A stretch of 51,608 nt of DNA, from assembly GCF_000478275.1 (NCBI RefSeq), contig NZ_ASJB01000029.1, positions 1 to 51,608 on the forward strand. Direction: 5' to 3'. The stretch's first letter is position 1; each line of letters starts with the position of its first letter. Positions 15,773-22,116 of this stretch are shown here, one piece after another. The notes beneath the pieces were generated by a model. It was not told the DNA's origin. It saw nothing but the letters and a program-made list of their open reading frames with translations, and did not search any database. A program made the translations under genes and the position numbers. The DNA comes from Amycolatopsis orientalis DSM 40040 = KCTC 9412. Its GTDB lineage: Bacteria; Actinomycetota; Actinomycetes; Mycobacteriales; Pseudonocardiaceae.

Positions 15773-17084
15773 GGACGACATCCTTCGTGGCGACCCGCGG
15801 CGAGGCTTCCCGGCGCAGGTTCCCGGCGACGGTGGCCGCGACCCGGGCGGTGGCGACGCGGTGACCGTCGATGTTGCGGGCGGCCGGGCCCAGCGCCATC
15901 CCGGCGGCCGCGCCGACGGCGAAGACGCGAGGGGCGCCGACATAGGCGAAGGTGCGTTCGTCCAGCCGCGGCCAGCCACCGCGGTCGAGGACGGCTTCGG
16001 CGGGCATCAGGCCGTCACCGATCGACGGCGTCGTGCCGAGCGCCAGGACGGCGTGGTCGACGGTGACCGTCTCACCGCCTTCGAGGTGAAGGCGGACCCC
16101 GGGCGTCACCTTCGTGATCGCCTTGCCCCGGTGCACGACCAACCGGCCCTGGGCTTCGGCGGCTTCGAGCATCGGCCGGAACTCGAACATGATCGACGCG
16201 CGCCGGAAACGGCCCATCAGCTCGAGACGTTCCGACCAGCTCACGCCGTCGAAACGAGCGCGGCCCTCGGGGCGGAAGAACGACGAATTGACATCGGCGC
16301 ACTGGTAGCGCTCGCCCGCTTCACGGACCACCCAGTGCACCTCGCGGCCTTGGGCGAGGCCGTTGGTGATCAGATGCGCCGCGGTGAGGCCCGCGCCGAC
16401 GACGGCGAGCCGCTTTCCGCCGGAGGGAACGGGTTCGTCCCAGTAACTCACGCCGCGCGGCGGATAGCCGCCGCCCCACCAGGTGTCCGGGGCCGGACGG
16501 CGTTCCTCGCCGAGGCACAGCACCGCGTGCCGCGCGGTGACGGAGAACCGGTCGGCGCGCACGGTGACCGCGTCCGCCGTCGGCAGCACCTCGCGGACCG
16601 AGCCGCGCCAGGTCCGCTCCGTGACGTGGTGACTGGCGGCCAGATGGGCGCAGTAGGCCTCGAAGACATCGACGGGGACGACCGACCGGTGCCCGGCCTG
16701 CGCCATCCGGATCTCCCGGCGCTCCACCGGGGTCAGCACCGACCAGTGCAGCCGGGCGAAGTCCAGCAGTTCGCAGTCGCGATACCCCTCGACGCCGGGA
16801 TGGTGTTCGTACGGTGAGCGCAGCACGCGCTGGCCGAGCAGGTCGATACGGTCGAAGAACCGGCCGCAGGGACGGCCGTCGCGGTCGACGATGACGAGGT
16901 CGCGGACGCCGTGGTGCCACAGCGCGGAAGCGACCGCGAGCCCGGCCGGTCCGGCCCCGACGATGACCACGTCGGCACCGGGCGGCGGTTCGGGGGCGAT
17001 GGTCGCGCGGGTGGCCGGGAGGACCGGCCACTCCCGCCCGCGCGGCGATTCGAGCAGATGGGGTTCCGGGACGAAGGTGATCAC
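15765..17084 (-). CDS. FAD/NAD(P)H-dependent oxidoreductase (flavin monooxygenase-like)
   Basis: The 439-aa protein has an N-terminal FAD-binding Rossmann motif (VVIVGAGPAGLAVASAL, about 39-55) and a second nucleotide-binding motif (LAVVGAGLTAAHL, about 225). A C-terminal block with FAVGAAAGMALGPAARNIDGHRVA contacts FAD in related enzymes. The plan resembles class B flavin monooxygenases (Baeyer-Villiger or N-hydroxylase type); the substrate is unknown. A GTG start at 17084, 8 bp after the upstream gene, puts it in the same operon. If the nearby peptide is a RiPP, this is a candidate tailoring oxidase; it could equally tailor a polyketide. Confidence 0.82.
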   Translation of the reverse strand: MITFVPEPHLLESPRGREWPVLPATRATIAPEPPPGADVVIVGAGPAGLAVASALWHHGVRDLVIVDRDGRPCGRFFDRIDLLGQRVLRSPYEHHPGVEGYRDCELLDFARLHWSVLTPVERREIRMAQAGHRSVVPVDVFEAYCAHLAASHHVTERTWRGSVREVLPTADAVTVRADRFSVTARHAVLCLGEERRPAPDTWWGGGYPPRGVSYWDEPVPSGGKRLAVVGAGLTAAHLITNGLAQGREVHWVVREAGERYQCADVNSSFFRPEGRARFDGVSWSERLELMGRFRRASIMFEFRPMLEAAEAQGRLVVHRGKAITKVTPGVRLHLEGGETVTVDHAVLALGTTPSIGDGLMPAEAVLDRGGWPRLDERTFAYVGAPRVFAVGAAAGMALGPAARNIDGHRVATARVAATVAGNLRREASPRVATKDVVRV

Positions 17085-17092
17085 CGGGGTGC

Positions 17093-17641
17093 TCAGCCGA
17101 TCACGGTCACCGGGACGATCAGCTCGATCACGGGACGCTGCTTCATCCCGTTGCTGATCAGTTCTTCCAGCGTCTGCTGCGACTGCTCCGCGGTGTCGGT
17201 CGCGATCGGGCTGTAGCGGGAGTAGGAGTAGGTCGGCTTCCGCCCGCCCGCATCCAGCGAGTACACCTTCAGCACGGCCTCGCCGGGGCGGACTTCACCG
17301 TCGTAGAAGGTGAGGCGGCGCTGGTCCGGCGTCATGAAGGACTTCGAGAACTGGCGCGAAAGCACCAGGGTCTCGGCGTCGTTGACGAAGGTCGAATCCT
17401 CGTCGGTGACGACCTGCATCGCGACCCAGGTCTTGTCGGTCAGGTTGGTCTCGGACTTGATCACCTGCCAGCGGCCGGGCTCAGGCAGGTTGACGCTGAC
17501 CGAGACGTCGTGGTCGGTGGTGTCGATCGCGCCGGAGATCATCAGGACCCGGCGGCGGACGTCGGCGACACCGGCCATTTGAATGTCACGCGCGCGTACC
17601 CGCGTGGAAACGTCCAGTCCAGGGAATTCGGGTGACGACAT
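17093..17641 (-). CDS. Unknown 182-aa protein heading the FAD/AhpD operon
   Basis: This is not a family I recognise. The sequence is mostly beta-prone and soluble, with no signal peptide, membrane segment or Cys. Readable blocks are FPGLDVSTRVRARDIQ, MISGAIDTTDHDVSVSVNLP, NLTDKTWVAMQVVTDEDSTF, LTFYDGEVRPGEAVLKVYSL and a hydrophobic tail VIELIVPVTVIG. A GGAGG ribosome binding site lies 6 nt from the ATG, so translation should be strong. As first gene of an operon with an FAD oxidoreductase and an AhpD-like protein, it may be a substrate-binding or structural partner; nothing in the sequence proves this. Confidence 0.75.
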   Translation of the reverse strand: MSSPEFPGLDVSTRVRARDIQMAGVADVRRRVLMISGAIDTTDHDVSVSVNLPEPGRWQVIKSETNLTDKTWVAMQVVTDEDSTFVNDAETLVLSRQFSKSFMTPDQRRLTFYDGEVRPGEAVLKVYSLDAGGRKPTYSYSRYSPIATDTAEQSQQTLEELISNGMKQRPVIELIVPVTVIG

Positions 17642-17885
17642 TTCGTGCCTCCATACCTCGATGACCGCACGCAGCCTTTTCGACCACACCGTTTCGGCAA
17701 CACTGTCCGGCCGCTATGATTTCCCCATCCGCAAACACCGGAAGAATTTCACGCCGAAGCGGAAGATGTCAAGATGAGGAACGCACGATCCGTTGGTGCG
17801 AAAGGGTGCGGGTATCGATGACGACACTCGGCCGTTCAGCGGTATGAAGTTCGCCCTGGCCGCACTCACCTGCCTGATCAGCAGG

Positions 17886-18194
17886 TCAGGACCCGTCCGA
17901 ATCCTCGGCCCACGCCGCGGCGGGCGTACCGTGCTCCAAGGCGCCGATATAGACGATCTCGAACGAGGAATCGGTCCGCTTGAGCCCTATTCTGATGACG
18001 AGGTCATGTTTCACCAGAATAATGAACTGATGCGGATCGCGGCCATCTCCGAAAATGTCGTAAATGAGGAAAGCCGAACCGTCGGCGACCGCGAACAGCG
18101 CTTCGTAAATCACGTTGCGGTCCGCTTGTGGTGCGTCGGCGGCCCATTCCTCCAGCACCTGCAAACCCGATGTGAGCTGGAGGCGCATAGCCAT
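17886..18194 (-). CDS. Small unknown protein, 102 aa
   Basis: The ATG at 18194 has a near-ideal GAGGAGG ribosome binding site 7 nt upstream, which decides the start within a longer open frame. The protein (MAMRLQLTSGLQVLEEWA ... LIYDIFGDGRDPHQFIILVKHD) has alternating short strands after an N-terminal helix, somewhat like small RelE/ParE-fold toxins, but no catalytic residues can be matched. Third-position GC is lower than in the neighbours, which may indicate a recent arrival. The gene follows another small gene at 18307 on the same strand. Confidence 0.65.
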   Translation of the reverse strand: MAMRLQLTSGLQVLEEWAADAPQADRNVIYEALFAVADGSAFLIYDIFGDGRDPHQFIILVKHDLVIRIGLKRTDSSFEIVYIGALEHGTPAAAWAEDSDGS

Positions 18195-18306
18195 CCGAAG
18201 GCCTCCTCGAGGTCTCGCCAGGTCGCGGACGGTGTCCATTCTCCCGTCCGCGGGCCCCGGTGGTCTTCTCTGTTCGTGCTGTCCGTGCTGGTCGCGGCCC
18301 ATATCG

Positions 18307-18456
18307 TCAGTTGTATCCAAGGACGATGTTTTCAGATACGAATTCGTTCTCCACGGCCCGCCTCGGCTCCGGAACGAACGTCGTCTCGTCGGTGTCGGTG
18401 ATCCCGCGCGGGTCGAAATCATCGGTCACGACCCAAATTCGCACCTGTGCCGTCAT
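18307..18456 (-). CDS. Small unknown protein, 49 aa
   Basis: The start is set by GGAGG 6 nt upstream of the ATG at 18456. The 49-aa product is acidic (VVTDDFDPRGITDTDETTF, later RRAVENEFVSENIVLGYN) with no Cys and no membrane segment. It lies 112 bp upstream of the 102-aa gene on the same strand. An antitoxin/toxin-like pair or a small regulatory protein is possible; I cannot assign it. The good ribosome binding site and in-frame AT-richer codons argue for a real, possibly horizontally gained gene. Confidence 0.5.
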   Translation of the reverse strand: MTAQVRIWVVTDDFDPRGITDTDETTFVPEPRRAVENEFVSENIVLGYN

Positions 18457-18636
18457 GACGTTCCTCCCGGCCTTCGATGAACCGCTCACTTGACAACCAA
18501 GGATGGCCCCCGCCGATCGGAGTGCGATCGTGGCACGCTCGAAGATGACTGGAGGCCGCGATGAGCAAAGGACAAGTCGCCGGTGTGGGGGCCCCGGTAG
18601 TGCCCTTGTCATAGCCGAAAACTTAAGGAGCACACC

Positions 18637-18750
18637 ATGACCGAACGCCTCGACCCGTACGAGATCTACGCCGACGACGAACTGGACGTCGATCTGCTCG
18701 GCCTGTCGTGGCCGGACCCGGCCGTCCCCGAACAACGGGACCGGCCATGA
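18637..18750 (+). CDS. Acidic 37-aa peptide, unknown
   Basis: This short ORF begins with an ATG preceded by TAAGGAG at 7 nt and ends in a 4-bp ATGA overlap with the next gene. The product is rich in Asp/Glu/Tyr (DPYEIYADDELDVDLLG) and ends SWPDPAVPEQRDRP. It is peptide-precursor-like in size and acidity but has no Cys or Thr cluster. The tight coupling to the 61-aa Cys-containing protein suggests they act together. I have no family for it. Confidence 0.55.
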   Translation: MTERLDPYEIYADDELDVDLLGLSWPDPAVPEQRDRP

Positions 18751-18932
18751 GCGCCGCGGAGCGGCAGCGGACCTGCGCCGCCTGCGGGGGCCCGTTCGAG
18801 CCTGGGGAGCGAACGGACCTGGAGACGGTGGTGGCCGGCGGGATCCTCTACGTCGCCGTGCACCCGCACCACAGCACGTACCCGCCGCGGCGGGAAACCG
18901 CGGCCGCGCACCGGCTCACGACCGTCGCGTAA
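18747..18932 (+). CDS. Small protein with CxxC knuckle, 61 aa
   Basis: The ATG overlaps the stop of the 37-aa gene (ATGA). The product begins MSAAERQRTCAACGGPFEPGER, a CxxC zinc-knuckle-like motif; only one CxxC is present, with a later HPHH group that could complete a metal site. The function is unknown. The stop TAA lies at the edge of the long perfect hairpin at 18932-18995. Confidence 0.6.
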   Translation: MSAAERQRTCAACGGPFEPGERTDLETVVAGGILYVAVHPHHSTYPPRRETAAAHRLTTVA

Positions 18933-18995
18933 GAGAAAGGCTCGTGAGTGGTAATGACGGTTCTAACCGTCATTACCACTCACGAGCCTTTCTCT
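18932..18995. terminator. Perfect 31-bp-arm hairpin between convergent genes
   Basis: The arms at 18932-18962 and 18965-18995 are perfect inverted copies with a 2-nt loop, built on GCTCGTGAGTGGTAATGACG. The repeat spans exactly the space between the stop of the 61-aa gene and the stop of accE on the other strand. A diverged relative occurs at 29148-29199. It is suited to bidirectional termination, and its repetition suggests a dispersed element family. Confidence 0.8.
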
Positions 18996-19186
18996 CAGCG
19001 CAAGACCGAAGTACGCCAGGTCGCCCTTGTCCGCGACGACCACGCCGAGCGCGCGGGTGCGTCGGGCGGGGGCGCCGCCGAGGCGAGCGCGCCGAAGACG
19101 GCGACGAGCGCGGCCAGTTCGGCGTCCTCCGGGTCCCCCCGCAGGACCCGGAAGACCGGCGTCGTGTCCTTTTCGGACGGTGACAT
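18995..19186 (-). CDS. Acyl-CoA carboxylase epsilon subunit
   Basis: The 63-aa protein carries the epsilon-subunit signature PVFRVLRGDPEDAELAALVAVFGAL, the helix that binds the carboxyltransferase beta subunit in actinobacterial acetyl-/propionyl-CoA carboxylases, followed by a Pro/Ala linker and a Trp near the end. It lies 11 bp downstream of the beta subunit gene and ends the PKS operon. GGGGAAG precedes the ATG. Together they should help supply malonyl-CoA type extender units, using a biotinylated alpha subunit encoded elsewhere. Confidence 0.88.
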   Translation of the reverse strand: MSPSEKDTTPVFRVLRGDPEDAELAALVAVFGALASAAPPPDAPARSAWSSRTRATWRTSVLR

Positions 19187-19197
19187 GTCTTCCCCGT

Positions 19198-20901
19198 TCA
19201 GATCGGGTGGTTGCCGTGCTTGCGCTGGGGTGCCGCCTTTCGCTTGTCCTGCAGCATGTCCAGGGCCCTGGCGACGGCCGAGCGGGTGTCGGCCGGGTCG
19301 ATGATGTCGTCGACGAGGCCGCGTTCGGCCGAGTACTGCGGGTTCATGAACTCCTCGGTGTACTCGGCGACCAGGTGGGCGCGCAACGCGTCCGGATCGG
19401 CCGCGGCGGCGAGGTCCTTGCGGAACAGCACGTTGACCGCGCCCTCGGCACCCATCACGGCGATCTGGTTGGTCGGCCAGGCCAGCGACAGGTCGGTCCC
19501 GATGGACCGCGAGTCCATCACGATGTACGCGCCGCCGTAGGCCTTGCGCAGGATGACCTGGATCCGCGGCACGGTCGCCTCGCAGTAGGCGTGCAGCAGC
19601 TGCGCGCCGTGCCGGATGATCCCGGAATGCTCCTGCTCGACGCCGGGCAGGAAGCCCGGGACGTCCACGAGCGTCACCAGCGGGATGCTGAACGCGTCGC
19701 AGAACCGCACGAACCGCGCCGCCTTCTGCGAAGCAGGCCCGTCGAGCACCCCGGCGAACACCACCGGCTGGTTGCCGACCAGGCCGACCACCCGCCCGTC
19801 GATCCGCGCGAGCGCGCACAGCACGTTCCGGGCCCATCGCTCGTGCAGTTCGAAGAACTCCCCGTCGTCGGTCAGTTCCGCGAACACGTCCCGCATGTCG
19901 TAGGGCTTGTTCGGCTCCACGGGGACGAGGTCGGCCAACCGGGGCCGCCGGTCCCTGCCCGCGTCCTGCGACGGCTCGCGCGGCGCGGGGTCGAGGTAGT
20001 TCGACGGCAGCAGCGACACCAGGTAGCGGACGTCGGCGAGGCAGCTCTCCTCGTCGTCGTGCACCACGGTCGCGACGCCGGACGACGCGCCGTGCACGTC
20101 CGCGCCGCCCAGTTCGTCGTGGCTGACGCGCTCCCCCGTCACGGTCTCGACGACGTCCGGCCCGGTCAGGTACATGCGGGCGGTGTCGCGCACCATGAAG
20201 ACGAAGTCCGCCAGCGCCGGCGAATACGCCGCCCCGCCCGCGCACGGCCCCAGCACCACGCTGATCTGCGGGATGACGCCGGACGCCTCGACCTGACGGC
20301 GGAAGATGCCGCCGTAGCCGTTGAGCGCCATGACGCCTTCCTGGATCCGTGCCCCGCCGCTGTCGTTGAGCCCGATCAGCGGCGAACCGGTGGCGATGGC
20401 CAGGTCCATCACCTTGTGGATCTTCGCCGCGTGCGCCTCGCCGAGCGAACCGCCGAAGACGGTGAAGTCCTGCGCGTAGACGAACACGCGCCGACCGTCG
20501 ATGGTGCCCGAACCGGCGACGACGCCGTCGGTGTACGGCCGGTTCTCCGCCAGCCCGAGCCCGTTCGCCTGATGCCGCCGGTACAGCTCGACCTCGGTGA
20601 AGGAATCGGGATCCAGCAACAGTTCCAGTCGTTCGCGCGCGGTGTGCTTGCCGAGCGAGTGCTGCCGCCGGACACCGTCGAGCCGCCCGTCGACGATATG
20701 TTCGCGCAGTTCGTCGCGCTGGGTCCGCAGCAACGGCATCGTCGGTTCGGGTGGATGCACCGGTTCGGCGCCGCGGGCGAGCGGGATCACCTGCCCGTCG
20801 GTCGCCCTCGGGATCCGGGGGCGCCGCAGCCGGTCCTCCGGCAGCGGCACCACCTCGGAGTCCTCCGTGCGCTGAGCGCCCGGATCGCCTTGCAGGGTCA
20901 C
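19198..20901 (-). CDS. Acyl-CoA carboxylase beta subunit (carboxyltransferase)
   Basis: The 567-aa protein has both crotonase-fold carboxyltransferase halves of the PccB/AccD family: RQHSLGKHTARERLELLLDPDSFTE, DSGGARIQEGVMALNGYG, PCAGGAAYSPALADF in the N-half, and VDVPGFLPGVEQEHSGIIRHGAQLL and KAYGGAYIVM in the C-half. It transfers CO2 from carboxybiotin to acyl-CoA. The GTG at 20901 overlaps the preceding stop by 4 bp (GTGA) and has GGGGGAGG upstream; it adds about 57 residues rich in Pro/Arg ahead of the conserved start (MPLLRTQRDEL at about 20730). That extension is unusual for the family. No alpha subunit gene is in the window. A likely role is malonyl-CoA supply for the PKS. Confidence 0.9.
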   Translation of the reverse strand: MTLQGDPGAQRTEDSEVVPLPEDRLRRPRIPRATDGQVIPLARGAEPVHPPEPTMPLLRTQRDELREHIVDGRLDGVRRQHSLGKHTARERLELLLDPDSFTEVELYRRHQANGLGLAENRPYTDGVVAGSGTIDGRRVFVYAQDFTVFGGSLGEAHAAKIHKVMDLAIATGSPLIGLNDSGGARIQEGVMALNGYGGIFRRQVEASGVIPQISVVLGPCAGGAAYSPALADFVFMVRDTARMYLTGPDVVETVTGERVSHDELGGADVHGASSGVATVVHDDEESCLADVRYLVSLLPSNYLDPAPREPSQDAGRDRRPRLADLVPVEPNKPYDMRDVFAELTDDGEFFELHERWARNVLCALARIDGRVVGLVGNQPVVFAGVLDGPASQKAARFVRFCDAFSIPLVTLVDVPGFLPGVEQEHSGIIRHGAQLLHAYCEATVPRIQVILRKAYGGAYIVMDSRSIGTDLSLAWPTNQIAVMGAEGAVNVLFRKDLAAAADPDALRAHLVAEYTEEFMNPQYSAERGLVDDIIDPADTRSAVARALDMLQDKRKAAPQRKHGNHPI

Positions 20902-21065
20902 GCCGCCTCCCCCATACGGGACTCGCGCTCGAGCTCGTCGAGTTCGATCTCGCGCACGATGTCGCTCCAGCACACCCCCCGTCCGAGGCGGGGCATGGTG
21001 GTGACCACCGGCGGCCGCTCCGGCGAGAGGGCCGGGGCGGGCGTGGTGGGTTCGTTGATGGTCAT
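20898..21065 (-). CDS. Small 55-aa protein in the enediyne PKS operon
   Basis: The ORF starts at ATG 21065 with GGGAGAGGAA upstream, lies 16 bp after the flavin reductase gene and overlaps the carboxylase beta gene by 4 bp. The N half is Pro/Thr-rich (TTPAPALSPERPPVV) and the C half a short amphipathic acidic helix (WSDIVREIELDELERESRMG), with one Cys. I do not recognise it. Position and coupling suggest a small adaptor, perhaps of the carboxylase; a RiPP-like role is less likely. Confidence 0.65.
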   Translation of the reverse strand: MTINEPTTPAPALSPERPPVVTTMPRLGRGVCWSDIVREIELDELERESRMGEAA

Positions 21066-21081
21066 GACAGTTCCTCTCCCG

Positions 21082-21672
21082 TCAGGCCGATGCCCGAATC
21101 CGGCCGTCGATCTGGTGGTAGCCACCGCTGTAGAAGACCAGCGAGTCCTGCGCCGTGCCGCGGCTGGAGGCGACCACCTTGCCGAGGAAGATCGAGTGGT
21201 CACCGCCTTCGTGGACCTCGGCGAGTTCGCATTCCAGCCACGCCAGCGCGCCGTCGAGCAGCGGGGCGCCGGTCTGCGGCCCGGCCGTCCAGTCCACCGA
21301 GTCGAACTGCGCGAGCCCGGCCGGTCGGCGCCAGTCGGCGAAGTACTTCGCGAGGTCTTTCTGGTCCGACGCGAGCACCGTGACCGCGTACGAGCCCGCC
21401 GTCACGATCGCGTCGTGCATCCGGGCGGCCCGCGAGACGCAGCACAGCACCATCGGCGGCTCCAGCGACACCGAGGTGACGGCGTTGGCGGTCATCCCGT
21501 GGGCCCGTTCGCCGCCGGCGGTCAGCACGGTGACCCCGGTGGCGAACTGGCCCATCACCTCCCGCAGCCCGGCCTGCGCCGACAGCCGACGCCGGGTGGC
21601 GGGTGTCGGCAGGCGTTTCAGCACCGGCCGCGAAGGTTCCGGGGACTCTTCTGCAGGCGCGCTCGTGCCCAC
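21082..21672 (-). CDS. Flavin reductase family protein (enediyne E6-like)
   Basis: The 196-aa protein carries the flavin reductase (split-barrel FMN) signature: LREVMGQFATGVTVLTAGG, HGMTANAVTSVSLEPPMVLCCVSR and the C-terminal HSIFLGKVV. Such proteins supply FADH2/FMNH2 to two-component monooxygenases; in the C-1027 enediyne cluster the SgcE6 reductase serves flavin hydroxylases. The GTG at 21672 follows the thioesterase stop by 1 bp and has GGGAG upstream, so it is preferred over upstream codons. No matching two-component monooxygenase is visible nearby, so the partner may be outside the window or be the FAD enzyme at 15765 (inference). Confidence 0.88.
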   Translation of the reverse strand: MGTSAPAEESPEPSRPVLKRLPTPATRRRLSAQAGLREVMGQFATGVTVLTAGGERAHGMTANAVTSVSLEPPMVLCCVSRAARMHDAIVTAGSYAVTVLASDQKDLAKYFADWRRPAGLAQFDSVDWTAGPQTGAPLLDGALAWLECELAEVHEGGDHSIFLGKVVASSRGTAQDSLVFYSGGYHQIDGRIRASA

Positions 21673-21673
21673 G

Positions 21674-22114
21674 TCATTCTCCCTTGCCGTTGACCGCGTA
21701 CGGGGCCAGCGCCTCACGCAGCTGCTCGGGCACCCTGCTGGGCACCGTCGCCGTGTTCGGGCCGCGCATGCACGCGATCCGCTGCCGTCCGCGCGCCACC
21801 AGCCGCTCGCCCTCGTCGGTGAGGTGGACGTAGTCGAAGGTGAACTGGATCTGGGTCTGCGTCAGCTCTTCCAGCCGCAGCCGGATGGACAGCTCGTCGA
21901 ACGCGGTGATCTCCGCGTAGAACTCGCAATCGACCTTGAGCGTGAACAGCTTGAGGTCGTGGCGGACCTCTTCGAGTACCGCGGGTGCCTTGTCCTTCAA
22001 GAACATCTCGCGGCACCGGCCCTGCCAGCGCACGTAGTTCACGTAGTAGACGTTGCCCACCAGGTTGGTCTCTTCGAACCCGACCGTATGCAGGATCTCG
22101 TAGTAGTCGGCCAT
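21674..22114 (-). CDS. Enediyne hotdog thioesterase (TEBC/E10)
   Basis: The 146-aa protein is a single hotdog-fold thioesterase of the enediyne type: YYEILHTVGFEETNLVGNVYYVNYVRWQGRCREMFL, then DCEFYAEITAFDELSIRLRLEEL. E10/TEBC proteins release the polyene chain from the enediyne PKS. The ATG lies 2 bp after the PKS stop (TGACCATG), typical of the PKSE-TEBC pair that marks enediyne clusters. A much longer open frame upstream is a shadow of the PKS gene. Confidence 0.93.
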   Translation of the reverse strand: MADYYEILHTVGFEETNLVGNVYYVNYVRWQGRCREMFLKDKAPAVLEEVRHDLKLFTLKVDCEFYAEITAFDELSIRLRLEELTQTQIQFTFDYVHLTDEGERLVARGRQRIACMRGPNTATVPSRVPEQLREALAPYAVNGKGE

Positions 22115-22116
22115 GG

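Noticed and set aside
17793..18401. A plus-strand frame of about 200 codons over the small minus-strand genes
   Set aside because: No ribosome binding site and no motif, and it overlaps two minus-strand genes with strong ribosome binding sites.
19027..21693. An 888-codon plus-strand frame across the carboxylase and flavin reductase genes
   Set aside because: It spans several real minus-strand genes and has no recognisable motif; it is a shadow.
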